Shown here: piece after piece, positions 1 to 12,846 of the stretch
Position numbering within the stretch: the first letter of the stretch is position 1
How the letters are laid out: every line of letters begins with the position of its first letter
DNA from: Ditylenchus dipsaci
Lineage: Eukaryota; Nematoda; Chromadorea; Rhabditida; Anguinidae
Direction: 5' to 3'
NCBI GenBank assembly: GCA_004194705.1
Contig: SADC01001377.1
Span: forward strand, 496,001-560,000
DNA: 64,000 nt
Program-made: the position numbers and the translations under genes
Notes under the pieces: model-generated
The model's database searches: none
Seen by the model: the letters and a program-made list of their open reading frames with translations, nothing else
What the model was told of the DNA's origin: nothing

Positions 1-74
1 CAAGTTCTCGATCATATGCACCAAAAGTTTCAAAATAAGTGTACCCAGTCGTTGTACCCAGTCATAATGTGTAC

Positions 75-1175
75 CAGGGCTGCATCGGATATGAAAAAAT
101 ACCGGATCGGGTATCGGATATTCAAAAATATCGGATCGGATATCGGATGTCAAAAAGTGCCGGATATTGGTTATCGGATATCGGATTTCGGATATTTTCA
201 AAATTTTCTCGTAAAACACTTTATTTCGCCCATTTCTTTACAACACAAAAAACAATTAACAATCATATTCGAAGTTATACGCGGAAAGTTATGGTGAAGA
301 AATAACAGCATTTTTAAATTTTCTGGAGACAGATCTTTCTGAGGTTATTCACAATAAAACCTGTCGTAGAGAAAAAGCGCTCGCTTTCTGTCGACCCCGG
401 CGGTGCACTCAGATATTTTCGGACAAGAGAAGAAAGAGCCGGCCACTTATCTCTTTTCGAGCGCCAGTAGACGAATGGATCGAGTAAAACTGTTTTGAAT
501 TGGCTCAGCAAAATATTCGGCGACTTCCACCATTGTCTTTGATCTTTGCTCGCTTTCCTGCATGGGCACTTCTGCTGGCTGACTGCTAAGTTTCTAAACA
601 GTTTTCCACGAATAAAATAAATACTAATAGAAAAATGTTACCAGGAGAAAGCTTTCCAGAAGAGAGCCTATCCCTGTATCCGGTAGTGATTCGACAACAG
701 TGCTTTCACTTTCCACATCCCGCGTTAATTCAAGACCCACTTCTTCAAGCCAGCTACGATACATTGGACGATCTTCCTCTTCAAAATAGGCTAACTTGTA
801 GCGAGGATCAAGCATTGTAGCCAAGCACAGGTTCCTAAATTGTTTCGCCATCCAATGCTATGGTTCCTTTCCTTTCAAAAAATGCATCCCATTTTTGTTC
901 GTTAAGCATCTGAAAGCCATAAATGTAAGCTTGGAAGAACAAGACAAATAAAATGCAGGAGAAAATCGTGTAAAAATGACCGCAAAAGAATTCGTTTTCA
1001 CCTATTTTTAAAAATAAATTCAAAAATTATTCAAAAGTTTTTTTTTCAAAATAGCCTCTCTTTATCCGATTTTATCCGAAAATCGGTCATTTTTTCGGAT
1101 ATCGGATACCGGATATCGGATGTCAAAAAGTGCCGGATATCGGATGTCGGATATCGGATATCCGATGCAGCCCTG
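75..1175 (-). mobile_element. Deleted hAT transposon with intact 8-bp target duplication
   Basis: The element starts CAGGGCTGCATCGGATAT and ends in the inverted copy at 1158-1175. The 8 bases ATGTGTAC stand immediately outside both ends (67-74 and 1176-1183). An 8-bp duplication and CAGGG ends are typical of hAT elements. Both subterminal regions (about 85-195 and 1098-1165) carry many direct and inverted copies of CGGATATCGGAT, the kind of array hAT transposases bind. At 1.1 kb it is too short to be autonomous. It sits inside another repeat with TGTACCCAGTCGT motifs, visible at 39-66 and 1178-1192. Confidence 0.92.
314..851 (-). pseudogene. hAT transposase C-terminal fragments (broken)
   Basis: Two open stretches on the minus strand match the C-terminal half of hAT transposases. 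The upstream piece (624-851) has ATMLDPRYKLAYFEEED, the usual LDPR(Y/F)K block. The downstream piece (314-511) has the dimerisation motif W..L..L.RKYLSAPPGSTESERFFSTTG, which is diagnostic of the family. They are in separate frames with a gap between, and the BED finger and catalytic region are missing, so no working transposase is made here. Both pieces lie inside the TSD-flanked element 75-1175. Confidence 0.88.
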
Positions 1176-1959
1176 ATGTGTACCCAGTCGTAGGTCGGTC
1201 CGTCTATTATAGATAATACGGTGTATTTCTGGGGTGACACGATACTTGCGGCCCGGAAACTTGCGGCCGACACTTGCGGCCCGACACTTGCGCCCGACTC
1301 TTGCGGCCCGACACTTGCGGCCCAACATTTGCAGCCCGATACTTAGTGATGATATTTTCGATTCGATTCGTTGGCTTTTCGCCTGAGCCAACCACTTTTT
1401 GAGTGCTAGGCTGAATTAATAGATGGCTGGGCCTTTGGCCCGGTCTTGTAACAGGTGGAAAAATGCTTTTCGGGCAAAAAACAAAGATGTTGAACATGGT
1501 TTTGAATAATGTGGCCTACCGGTATTTGATTTTTTATTATTATTTTTCTATGCTTGAAACGATAAAAAAGTTGTTTTCTAACATTTTTCAACACAAAAAA
1601 TGGATTTTTGAAAAAAAAAAAATTTGGCCGAAATTCGACTTTCTGCCTTGGTCCCCCAAGGCAATCCAACCTGAAAGGGTACCTGGATACCCCAAAAAGA
1701 TTTGAGGAACTTGTTTACTTGGGGCCCCTTTTTTGGTCAAATATGAATAGTGTTTAGAAGTCTTCCAAGTAACTTCTATATGCTAAACCGATAAAAAACT
1801 ATTTCCAAACAATTTCCGCACTCAAAAATAGGTTTTCAAAAAAATTTGGTACCATAAGTTGACCGATTGCCTTGGTCCCCCAAGCTAAAATATCGAGTAT
1901 TAAGGTACCCTACCGCTAGGAGCTAGGCAAAAAGGTCTCTATACGTATTGTTGATCAAG

Positions 1960-2170
1960 AGTCTTGCTCGGAATTATGTCTAAGGTAAGTGAGTGCGCGC
2001 ATCTCTAACCAACCAAGCCCCCTGCGCCCCCGAAGGGGCGCAGGGGGCTTGGTTGCTTGAGGTTGAGATGCGCACACTCACATACCTTAGACGCAAATCA
2101 CTCGAAAGTGACTCTGGATGCATGAAAACAATATGCATACCAGAGTTTCTTTATGCGGTAGGCCCCAGCT
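1960..2170. repeat. Dispersed GC-hairpin repeat, copy 1
   Basis: The core is a strong hairpin, CCCCCTGCGCC / GGCGCAGGGGG around 2016-2052. It is flanked by inverted TCTAAGGTAAGTGAGTGCG arms and by ATCACTCGAAAGTGACTCTG. The same sequence recurs at about 2440-2770, 15350-15720, 49960-50060 and, in part, 56590-56790 and 57600-57730, so it is a multicopy family. Confidence 0.75.
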
Positions 2171-2439
2171 AACAAAACTGCGTTCGAATCCCAACTTTTC
2201 GGTATTTTTAGGGATATCCAGGTACCCTTCTTTGTTTATTTAGCTTGGGGGACCAAGGCAATTGGTCGACTTATGGTAACCAAAATTTTTCGAAATTCTA
2301 ACTTTTTAGTACGGAAAATGTTGGGAAACAACTTTTTTATCGTTTTTAGCGTATAAAAATTACTTAGAAGACGTCTAAACAATATTCATAGTTGACCAAA
2401 AAGACCACACCCCCCCCCCCCCGCCCCCAAGTAAACAAG

Positions 2440-2770
2440 TGCCGGATTTGAACATAGTTTTGTTGACTGGAGCCTACCGCATAAAGAAACTTTGGTATGC
2501 ATGCTTTTTCATGCATCCAGAGTCACTTTCGAGTGATTTGTGTCTAAGGTATGTGGGTGTGCGCATCTCAACTCCAAGCCCCCAAAGGGGCGCAGGGGGC
2601 TTGAGAGTTGGAGATGCGCGCCTTCACTTACCTTAGACATGGTTCCAGAAGTACTCTTGATCATAAAATGCACATAGAGACTCTTTTTTTGCCAAGTCCT
2701 ATGTTTAAAAACATGGCAAAGCAGCCAAATAAGTTACTTAATACCTAACCCCTGTATTATGGCTTTCCCT
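2440..2770. repeat. Dispersed GC-hairpin repeat, copy 2
   Basis: This copy has GAGTCACTTTCGAGTGATTT, then TCTAAGGTATGTGGGTGTGC, then a hairpin of GC-rich arms near 2577-2602, then TTACCTTAGACATGGTTCC and a tail with TGCACATAGAGACTC. It shares its order of blocks with copies at 15350 and 56590. No coding content is seen. Confidence 0.7.
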
Positions 2771-3072
2771 TCCCAGTACAACCCCTCAACCATGTGTCGG
2801 GCCGCAAGTGTCGGCCGCAAATGTATAACAAACGTATAACCATTTCTGGTTCAAAGAATTTTTCTCTTAAGCGACCCTTGTATGAGAAATTTTCTTAGGA
2901 ATCCGAATCACCCAACAAAATTTCAGAAATTTATTAGATTAAAAAACCGCAAACCTCAACCTAGGGACAGTCCGCATCGAACCCAACTGTCCTAGGCCCG
3001 TGAAAATCTGACAACCGTCTACGTATATTTTTGTGTGTGACAGATGTGTGTGACTTAATAAAAAAAACTGAC

Positions 3073-3461
3073 CCTCCAAAGGTCATTAGCTCGGCCGTGT
3101 GTTCTGCCTCGTCTCCCAGCAGCCATTGGCATAGTTTGAGTACCAAGAGTCATTAAATCGGCGGATTGAGGTCGGGGAAATCTGGAATGTTCGTCCACAA
3201 ACGTCTTGGAGCCTTGGGTGAAGCTGCCTGACATGGTTCCATCCAGTGGGTTGTGGAATCTATCTCTGCCTCTACCCGCTGAATTACTTGTGGTTTGGAC
3301 AACAGAGGCTGATGCATTCACGGGAAATATGGTTGTCTCTTCGTAGGAGGGCAGGCTAGTTGCTAGACTTGTAGAAGATGGAACCCAACTGGAAGAAATA
3401 TTGCTTCTGTTTCGGCTAGCAGATTGTTTAGAAGCAGGACGGACACGACATCTTTTCCTAG
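3073..3461 (-). CDS. Long Ser/Arg-rich exon, probable part of the melted-like gene
   Basis: Open for about 125 codons behind a good acceptor (TATATTTCAG at 3462-3471). It contains [26 protein letters not shown] and a Gly/Arg-rich tail. It ends at a possible GTCAGT donor (3067-3072). Composition suggests a disordered tail. The exon upstream (4559-4928) ends in phase 0 at a GTAAGT donor while this frame needs one more base, so the join is not clean. A second frame from the same acceptor stays open for 32 codons and stops. I prefer the long frame. Confidence 0.5.
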
Positions 3462-6400
3462 CTGAAATATATTTTTACGGTAACAAAAGTGGATCACATT
3501 GGGTTATAGCATCAAATCTGGGAAATTTAGAATTAAATTTATTAATTCCATTACAGTCAACCCCAGCTACCGATTTTAAAGCTAAATCGAGGGTTCACTT
3601 TGACTAAATTTTAGCTAAAGCCAACCAAATTGTTCCTTTTTGGGAAACGTTAAACCTAGAGTGATGTTGAAGAGGATTCCCGCGTCCGATTCAATAATTC
3701 CTGTATTTTAAATCATATATCCAATTCGTTTTGCTAAAAACTGAAAATGCCACGGAATAAATTATTTCTGCCACAAAAATGAGATGTCACGAAAAACGTG
3801 AAATTTGCCACAATAGGTATGATATGGTCTCTATTTTAGATGATTCTGTCGCTTGGCCTATTTTTCGAATTCTCGCCTTTTTCAATTTTTATGATTTGGC
3901 AGGTCATTCTGTTTCTTTTAATCTACCTGAGGCTTGGAAATGGCTACAGTTTGCTAGAAATTTCTTATACATGTATGTTAAACTGAAAAAACGGCCTTAA
4001 AGAGGCATGCCCATGCTTTTCAGCAAAAGAACCGCAATTTTTTTAATCGTTCCATTTTTCCTCGCTTTGTGTTACATATAATACTGATGATATTTTACTA
4101 CTTTCGAAAACTATGCAAAAAACTCAAAAAATTTAGATGAGAAAGCATATAAAAATTTATCGAGAAGGAAAAGAACAGCTGGTCCCTGCCTTTTGTGACC
4201 ATGCCCTTTAAAGGGGCATGGTCACCTGTTACAAATTTTGTCCCTGCCAATTCAAAATTTTTTCCCGAATCATTGAACTTCTGTATGAATTTTTCAACTT
4301 GGTTTCTAACAACACTTTACCTAAAATTAAATTCTAGGCCTTGTTTTCTTAGAAAGCAAGCTGAAAAATCTGTACAGAAGTTCAATGATCCGGAAATTTT
4401 TTTGAATTGGCGAGGACAAATTCGAAAACAGGTGACCACGCCCCTTTAAAAATGAAAAGGCGTAAATTTAAAAATGTCACAAAAAATCGCAGAAACCCTA
4501 GCCCAGTTTCGACTCCAACACAACCCTAATTAATTTATAAAAAGTTGGATTCACTTACATGAACAAGAGGGATAACTGAAGTATTGCTTTTAGAGGTTGG
4601 AGGTGGAGGCAATATTTGCTGCAAAATGGTTCCATACTGAATTTGCATAGCTGCGTTGTGATGATCTGCAGCAGAAGTCAGAGGAAATTGTCTATCTTGC
4701 TGAGGCTGTTGAGTGGCTTGGGCATAAGTTGGGGGTTGGTTATTCACTACAACAGTTGGTTTAGCTACACGAGGTTCTCTGCTCAAAGTTTGAGTTTCGC
4801 TCACAAACGACATAGCCAGATGGTTCAGAGGATCTGAATCTGGATTAGCTGGCTGGTTTTCTTCCAATATGCTGCATCTACTCAAGTTTTCGTGCTGCGG
4901 ATGATTACTGTTATTGTTGTGCAACTGACTGAAAAATGATTGGGTAAAACTGGAGCTAGAATTCATCAATCGTAATACCTGTTGTTCGAATTAGTCAAAC
5001 TCATAAAAGACCGCGATTTCGGATTTCCCACACCCAATGACCCATTGGAACGCATTTTATAAGACACCGCGAGATCTTCCATTTTCTTGTCCAGACTTTC
5101 ACTTTGCAACTCGGCTATACTGCTATTCTCTGTGCTCCACTTGACTGGAGTTTGCTTAGCACTCTCGTTGAAAACTGTGGAGAAGTTGTTGTTGCTAAAA
5201 AACATTAAATAGTTTCGAAATTCTCTGAAGAAAACTTTAACCCTTCGCTCCTAGTCTTCAGCCGAGAACATGGATGGGACATAAACCGGAAAAAACTGAT
5301 TTTTTACGAGTAATATGGTGAAGTCAGATATTCCAGTGCTCACTTCGGGTTTCCCACACCAATGACTCATTGGAACCCATTTTCGTGCCATTTTCAATGT
5401 GAACCCGGCCTGGACCAAAGAAGGTCGGCAACCCCGACCGTGCTGTGCTAACTACTGTGAGCTAGACTTGATTTTCTAGCAAATTTACCTGACTTTAGCT
5501 GGAGTAGGATCATTTGGAAATGTATTGTAAGAATTTTTCAGAGACTCGGCCGAATCAATAAAGCCATTAACACTGTCAGCATAGCATTCGCGGAAGTAGT
5601 AACTGCGTCCCTCCTGCTGTCCGATAGATTATTTTTCCGAGTTTCTGCTTGGCTAAATAATTTTTCATATATATTTTTAGATTTATTCAAACCTTGTACA
5701 CAGGGTTATTCAAGAAATAGTCACAATTTTTAAAGGTTATATGTTTTTGTTCTGACGCGAATTGGGAATCCTGTAAACGCAGAACGCCTCAGAATTGCGC
5801 TTTTTGTGTAATGTGAAGAACACGTTTTCGCCATTTCCCCCACATGGTGTAGGCCTTGTTCATCTAGTTTATCTACAAACCAGGGCCAAAAACCACATGA
5901 GACCAGTCGAAATCTTGTTTTTCACATTACACACCAAAAAATTTGCTTGATCAAGCAAAGTCGAGTCGCGTTTTTTCCATTCACGTCACAACAAAAGTGT
6001 GGGCATTTCTTGAATGACTCTTTACAATAAGCCCTTAATACAGCGATATTGGTAAAATTAATTAGACACGATTTTGACATAATGCGACGATGTGTCCGAC
6101 GACATACCACTGATTGGATACAAAACCTGATTGGATCTACCGATTGGATACACTGACGATTGGATATGCTTAATTACTAATTTTACTTAAGTAGTGGAAT
6201 TGGATAACAAACCTTTTTAGCATTATCGACCCATAGTAATTGGTACTGTCCCTATGTAGAGTTTATGTAGCACTTATTTTGGAACTACTGTGGTGTTTTT
6301 GGGTTAACATTTATATACTTAAGGCTTAGGCGAAGGGTAGGCCAGCGTACGTTAGGGTGGACTCAACGTGTTCTTCGAACTATAAAAAAGTTCGTAGACT

Positions 6401-9400
6401 CTTTTTAAGTCTGTCCAAATGTAGAGTTGGCTATTCGCCCGGAAATTGAATCATAAAAATGTGAAATAACAAGTCGGGGATTAAAAGTGTATCCAGTCGT
6501 CAATGTATCCAATCGTAGACTACTTTAACGGAGTGTATCCAATCCGTTTTGTATCGAATCGTCAGGCGTCCGTGCCCGATATCAAGGATCTTATTATATT
6601 GAGGTTAGATTGGACGAGAAAACCTCAAAATTATAGTATTAACATACTCAGACATTCCCTTTATACGAAGATAGGCAGAATAATTGGAAGGATTGTGTTC
6701 ACTCAACTCTCTGATCGCATCTAAATGAGGCAGCACAGTGTTAGGCCATACTTCTGCAACACCTAAATTTGATAAGGTATACTTTGGGCACACATTTCAA
6801 GATAAACTAAAACAACCCTCTATCTCCTCATTAATATAGGAAAGTTCTGCAAGCTACACTTCCAGAATATCAACCAGGTCTTGGACCACAACGGCTGCCG
6901 TCTGTTCATTAGTGCTTCTGCGATGCATCCAATGATTTTGCCGATGGCTGTTAGATTGTTTTGAGTGGGTGAATGCATTCGAACAGCTCTTCTCAGCGGC
7001 AACAACTGACCCAACCAACAATTGACGCGGTTCATAGATATCATGGAGATGTGAATGTGCAGACGGCTGTGCAAGTGGTTAGACTCATTAAAAATTCGTC
7101 GAATTCAGATAGATGCGGAACATCAACTGAAAACGGTTAAGTAAATAGGTTACAACTATATTTTTAAATGTATTATCGAGATGTTCGTCTAGAAAATATT
7201 GAATATTAACATTTTAACAAATTATTTGCCAAAACGGTCGCTTTAAACTGCACATAGCCGAGAATGGCTGCTAGTTGAAGTGACGGATAATCGAGGTTTG
7301 ACTGCATACTCTTTTGAATACGTGCTGTCTCTAGTTATACGACTCTCTCGACTTATAGGACCAATATCTCAGTCCAGTTTTTTTTGAAACGCATGGCCGT
7401 GTCATTTTTTCCATGAAACTTGATAAGCACAGCAATTTGAGAAATTTGAATTCATTCGGGACCAGCCTAATTGGTAGATAACGCTTTCAAATTCTTTTTT
7501 TGTGTGCGCTTTAAATTTGAATTTTTCGGGTTCGTCATAAAGAACTCAATCTTCCAATAGAAAGCGGAAATTGCCTAATTCGTCAGATCTGAAAATGTCA
7601 AGCAAAGTTAGGCTCGACTGCTGGATAGTTCAAATTTTGAATGCAAACAAATACTTCGAAAATATCATTGACCAAATTAGGTTGGTCTCGCGTGAAATTC
7701 AAATTTCAAGTTGGATGGTCCTAAACTACATGAGTCCTACCGATTCTTTTTTTATATTTAGGTTAAGTATCCGAAAATTTAGTGATATACTAAATATTTT
7801 CAAATTGGGGGGGGGGTGGAAGGATGATGTTGAAAATTGTTCACCGGGCGTATAATTACAGAGAATAGGGTTATAAAAAATTAATCACTTAAAGAGAATA
7901 TAGCGCTAGTGAATGAGCATTGTCCCCCCAAATTCAATTTTTGGAAGTGCTGTGACTTTTAGACACATTATTAACTTCAAAACAAAGCATACATCGGGTT
8001 TAGTGTTGGTGATCATTGAAGCCAGCTGGAGCAAAGACAACTTCTCGATATGTCTGTAGATGAATAATGCAGCAATCGAAATAGTGGAGAAAGGTGAGCA
8101 TGGAATGGTTCTCGATTTTCTAAGATACTCGATTTGAACTATTTTCCCACAGTCAACTGTATTAGATTACGTGGATAGACTTGGGGCAGGACACGCACAA
8201 GAGAGTAATTGCCATTGATGATGTTCCAAATTATTTGAATAGAGAATTGAGCCAGTAACCTGCCATTGTGAATCGCTGCCAAAGAAATAACTGGTTGTGT
8301 TTCGGACCAAGTCTTGATTGGCATTGCTTAGTGCTTTTACGGCTATTGGAACTAAATCAAAATAGAATAGATATGAAATAAAATTTAAAAATGAACCACA
8401 TACTTGCCACCGTCATCACCGATTTTTTGCTATGGTACTGAAAAAAAGTTATTTTATAGACTTGTGCAAAAAATTCTAATTAATTTTTTCACAATTTTTG
8501 TTTCGGACATAAATTTTATCTGTGATTAAAAAGCCTGCAAATACGGCGCTAAGGCAGTTTAGAAAACCCATTCGGCAAAAAAAATTTATTTCGCAAAATA
8601 ATTCCATTAAAAACGCCATTCAGCCAACCGCCAAATACAGACAATCTCAAAATCCAACAGCAACTTGTTTTAATATGACACAAGGGAGCATGCGGGCGGA
8701 TAATTTAGATTAATGCAGCATGTCCAACATGGGCGTACCAAGGTTTTCCGGACCCGGGTGTATGAATTAGTTAATTTTTCAAACCCGGATATACAAGTAG
8801 CTGCCGCGTACTACCAAAATATATTTAATATCAAAAATCCTATTTTTGGTGAGTTCATCCGGCTAGTGTAATTCTTACTAAGAATACGTCAGAATTTTTG
8901 CTGCTAAATTTACCATAAACAGCGTGCTGAGGATTTCCGAAGCGATTTTGCAATGCGGGCTGTCCTGCAACTGATTAGTCGTGGAGTTTATGGCGTACAT
9001 GGGATGAACCAAAGAAGCTTCGAGAACATCCACTAAGCAGGGGCATAGGTCTCGATGCAACTGGTTTCTCTACAGATAAAATGTTTGAGGCAAAGTTTTA
9101 ACTTTCAGACAAAATGATCCTTACCGAATAGCAGCCGTCAGCCTGAAACATAATTTTAAAAATTCATATCGAGGTCAGTTTGTCGTAGTACCTTGAAAGG
9201 ACCAGCTCCCAACACTTTGATCGTTGGCTCTCTTCACATAGATGGGGTCATTGAATATTTGCTTGACTCGAAATAATGCAGAATGCTGAAAATTCCAGTT
9301 GTTGCTTGTTACTTTTAGTAATATTTTAGCAAGTAGTAAGTTTTTCGACCCTATCCTTAAATGCAAGGTATATCACAAAAAATCTTGACAACTTATTAAC

Positions 9401-10321
9401 CTTCAATTTATTAGCATCATTCCGATAAAAAATCGTTCCGACTACAGCTGTACAGAATACTTAATGCAGTTGGAAATCTTTGCGAAATATGGCCAAAAAA
9501 ATCTGAAATCGACACAACGAGGGTTTACCTCCCTAATTTCTTTTTAGGTGGTCAAGTTCATTTTCCAGGCCCGTAGGTTCTGATTTTGCTCATAAGTCCA
9601 CGTTTTTTTGGCTGGTGCTCATCAAAGGGTAGTTTAAGGGTATTTTTTTCAAATGGTATGTTAGGACCGTTTCAAATGTAATCTTTTGGTTTGAGGACAG
9701 ACTTCAGGGGGTATTTTGACTAGAAATGAGAATTTGCGACCTTAAGTTAATTTAATTTTTATTTTTGACCCCTAAATTTTTTTACACAAATTGATATTCT
9801 CATAAATCCACCCGACGAAAAACACATCAGATCGAAGTTTCAAAGTATAAAAAATTCTAAAAAATGTGCCCTGGTCCAATTTAGGGGCGCTTTTAGTTCT
9901 GACACAATTCCAAAAAGTACCGTTACGCCCCTGAATTGTCCAAGGCAAATTTTTCGAAATTTTTTTTATTTCGAAACTTCGATCTGATGTGTTTTTTCGT
10001 CGGGTGGATTCATCGTAATTTTGATTGGTGTGAAAAAAATCAGGAGTCAAAAATAAAAATTAAATTAACTTAAGGTCGCGAAATCCCATTTTCTAGTCAA
10101 TACCCCCCTAAAGTCTGTCCTCCTTTCAGAAACAAGTAAAATCTTGTAAATTGAATATAAATGAAAAAATTGATCGACAGTGACATATGCTGGTCATAAT
10201 TCACAACACTTTCTGCCGCTAATCAAAAAATTACCAGTTCAGTGATGATTTCAAAGTCAGACACATTGAACAGTTGGTCGGCAAATTGAAGTTCCCTGAA
10301 CTGCAACACTCTACTCAACAG
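3073..10321 (-). CDS. VEPH1: Melted/VEPH1-like PH-domain protein gene, partial (about 10 exons seen)
   Basis: Exons in coding order: 10235-10321, 9192-9285, 8914-9069, 8143-8351, 6860-7126, 6644-6781, 5489-5572, 4979-5194, 4559-4928, 3073-3461. Recognition rests on segments that line up with the conserved N-terminal alpha-solenoid of melted/VEPH1: [16 protein letters not shown] (8914-9069), [20 protein letters not shown] then [25 protein letters not shown] (8143-8351), and [20 protein letters not shown] (6644-6781). The family acts at the membrane through a C-terminal PH domain and tunes insulin/FOXO-TOR signalling in flies. That PH domain was not found, so the gene either runs off the left side, is interrupted by the 1-2,830 transposons, or uses exons I missed. 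The downstream exons (4559-5194, 3073-3461) are Ser/Asn/Gln-rich, and their membership is inferred from strand, phase and intron size (the 50-base intron 4929-4978 keeps frame). No in-frame start Met was found for the first exon. A two-base deletion or one-base insertion breaks the frame near 8290 inside a conserved block. Confidence 0.82.
4212..4445. mobile_element. TTAA-flanked fold-back MITE, copy 1
   Basis: Ends AGGGGCATGGTCACCTGTT and its inverted copy, immediately flanked by TTAA (4208-4211 and 4446-4449). TTAA duplication with short inverted ends is the piggyBac signature. No coding sequence. Related copies are at 20017, 33716, 44186 and 48000. It lies in the intron between the 4559-4928 and 3073-3461 exons. 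Confidence 0.8.
5345..5386 (-). repeat. Intronic partial copy of a melted-like exon
   Basis: About 40 bases here match 5018-5058 inside the exon 4979-5194, which codes around [10 protein letters not shown]. The differences are a few substitutions plus one lost base. The copy lies some 330 bases upstream in the gene, in an intron, with no open frame of its own. Confidence 0.7.
6075..6590. mobile_element. Element with tandem ATTGGATACA ends
   Basis: The left end (about 6105-6168) repeats GATTGGATAC four times with short spacers. The right end (about 6487-6570) repeats GTATCCAATCGT in the opposite sense. The middle has no recognised gene. The terminal unit resembles the TGTACCCAGTCGT motifs surrounding the hAT element at 39-66 and 1178-1192, so there are at least two copies of the family. 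Confidence 0.6.
9690..10130. repeat. Long imperfect inverted repeat
   Basis: The segment GACCTTAAGTTAATTTAATT near 9738 is mirrored near 10052-10075, and CGAAAAACACATCAGATCGA near 9815 near 9980-10005. Arms are about 200 bases and the centre is near 9905. It lies in the first intron of the melted-like gene. The open frame on the minus strand through the palindrome is a by-product, not a gene. Confidence 0.8.
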
Positions 10322-10649
10322 ACTATTTCCCCCAATTTTGAGGTGACAATGTTTCTTGTGATCTGCGCATTACTGCTCTCTTCTGGTGTGGGTGGATGTG
10401 CTGCTGTTAAATCCAACTCATCAGGATCTTTACCCTCACTTTGCTGAGCATTTGAAACAACAGCTACAGGAATACAATTGCAGTCGATCTGATCCTGCGA
10501 TGATGCCTGCAGAAAGGGTTTCAGTTACGTCATATAGCAGACCAGTCAGCACTACATAGCAAATATAAATCAGAGCAAAAGTACAATGGTTTGGCCATAT
10601 TGCACTACTACAGGACTTCCAACTCAAAATTAAAAAAAAGGACATTTTT

Positions 10650-12840
10650 ATGAAATAAAGGACATTTGGTCAAAAAGTGCCATTTTATGCAGTGCTTATT
10701 GGGTTTGAGTACCGAAAGTAAAGATTTTGACGTGAAATTGCAAAAATTGTGAAGATTTCAGGTCCCAAATAAAGGACAAATCTTTAAATAAAGACCTTTG
10801 GAAGCCCTGAACTACCAAGAATTCTTCGCTTTGCCTCATTTTTTCTAAAGTTATTAACAAAATTCGATTTCGCCAATTGACCTTTCTCCAATAATATTTT
10901 TTGTTTTAATGTCAAAATCATGATTTTTGTCTGGTTCCCCTGTGGTTTGGTTCTTGATTTATGGATAGCCTTCAGTCGAGCAAGGTTCTCCAGGTAAGCA
11001 AACCGAACCACAAGCTAGAGCAAACAAAATTTGAGTTTTCAAGATTATGCACAAAATCAATATTGTCGGCGAGAAATTTGATTAGCGAAAAGAGAATGTC
11101 GAAAACCGCTCTAAAAAAGCTATTTTGAAAAGGCAGAACTTCTCGGTACACCTTTATATTTCGAAAGTTGTATTTAGCAAAAGAGATACACATCGGAATT
11201 CGAAAATGCGAAAACCCTGAAGACTGGCCTAAGATTTTTTTTGCAAATCCTTCATTATGATTATTTAAACACTAGATTTTAAAATTCAGAGATCATAAGG
11301 TGTCGGATTATTAAGAGTATAGGGTTATTATGAAGCAGCTACTGTACTTAAAACCTATAATAAAAAATCAAAAGTTGTTTAAGAACTGACTTTGTTCTGA
11401 ATAGGCAACCAGGCAACTACATTACAATCAGATTTTGTTGAGTTATAAAATTTGATGACTTCGCTGTTTTCATGTTTTATTACATGTCCCGGAGGCACTT
11501 TCAACAGGCAAAAGCAAAAAAAATTCAACAGGTTTTTTGCGAATTTTTCTTTAGCTTTTCTATAAAATTACAAATTTCTTTGAACAAAATGATATTTTGA
11601 GACATCCTATTAGAAAAAATTCTTCAGGATTCCGAAGCATAAAGCAAATTAAAAATATATTGGTTTTCTGAGATATATGTAATAAGTCGGCTATCTACAT
11701 TTTGAAAAATGACTGCTTAACTTATGATCGTTTCTCAGCAGCGAATTATTAAAAAAATTCTGCTTAATGATTTGAATTATTGGAAAAATTCGCCCACTCA
11801 ACTGTCTTAAAACAATTTTTTCGGCTAAAATGGGTAAATTTGTATAAAAGTATAAGATATTTGGTGAAGAAGCAAAAAGAACTGTCCTATCTACCGGACA
11901 ACTGATTAATAACCCAAAAATGAAAAATTAGCTAATAATCATTAGTTCGCCTCTGCCGTTGATTAACAAGAAAATAATTAGGAAATAGGAAAGAAAAGAG
12001 GTAAAATTTGGAAGAACCAGCACAACCATACAAGGAGGGAATGAATTAATAGGGAGGGGCAACCCCGTTACCCTGCTTCCTCCATTGTTGATGTTCTGCA
12101 CCTACCTCTCTAGCCATACAAAAGAGTGTGGGAACACACCACTCAGACGTAAGGGGCAAGGACAGTGGGGCTGGCAGAGGGAGAGGCTGCACTGTGCACA
12201 GTCTTTGGTGGGGGTTGGCAGGTGGATCGACTGGTCTATCTTCTCCAACACTATTACCCTTTAGAGTCTGCCTGCTACACCTGTCCAGCCCCGATTGTTT
12301 ATGGTGGACTGTTGTGGACTGTTAGTAGTGCTTATTAGTATTAGTTAGTAATAATGTTATTATTGCTAGCCCGCAGAAAGTTTTGGTAGCAGTAGTATGG
12401 AAATCTTGAGACTTGATTACTGCACAGAGTAGAGAAGTTGTAAAAAGTGCAAGTTTTCTGCACAACAGAGAAGTTGTAAAAAGTTTTTAAAAGGTAATTT
12501 ACACCACATCACATGTAATTTAAATCCAGTGAATTACCTTCGAATTTCCACTTCCCCCCTTTCTTTTGTCGGTTGGCAGTATTTTGGTCAGTTCAAACTT
12601 AATACGAAATAAGACTAATTAGTCACCTTCAGACACTCTTTTTTTTTGGAAATAAATAGAAAGTTAGCAAACATTATATTGTCTAAATGACAGAACATAA
12701 TGCAAACAAAAATTGCTAAATATTTAACCTCAAGTTGTTTTTCGGCCATTTTCTATTACGCGATTTTTGTGAGTTAAATTTGGTGAAGTAAACCAAGAAT
12801 TTCATCACGTATTTTTTAAAACACATTTTTAGCAATTTTA
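10650..12840. other. No gene recognised
   Basis: AT-rich sequence with short chance open frames on both strands, none with a recognisable motif or convincing splice sites. A slightly GC-richer patch at 12020-12330 has no gene I can support. It lies upstream of the melted-like gene, so it may hold that gene's promoter and first exon. Confidence 0.6.
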
Positions 12841-12846
12841 CTTGTA

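Larger units (their letters stand above)
1240..2826. mobile_element. Composite element with tandem ACTTGCGGCCCGAC ends
   Basis: The left end (about 1240-1345) is seven or so head-to-tail copies of a 14-15 base unit close to ACTTGCGGCCCGAC. The inverted unit, in fewer copies, is at 2797-2826. Between them lie two copies of a dispersed hairpin repeat (described separately) and inverted internal stretches: the segment near 1505-1740, with CCTTGGTCCCCCAAG, is mirrored near 2215-2300. No transposase is visible. The superfamily cannot be assigned from ends like these. Confidence 0.6.

Noticed and set aside
2961..3146. Possible further exon of the melted-like gene
   Set aside because: Open on the minus strand but no acceptor and no resemblance to a PH domain.
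4929..4978. 23- or 29-base micro-intron in the melted-like gene
   Set aside because: A normal 50-base intron with acceptor ATTTTTCAG at 4929-4937 keeps the frame, so no micro-intron is needed.
9772..10050. 92-codon minus-strand open frame
   Set aside because: It runs through both arms of the 9690-10130 palindrome and has no motif; it reflects the repeat.
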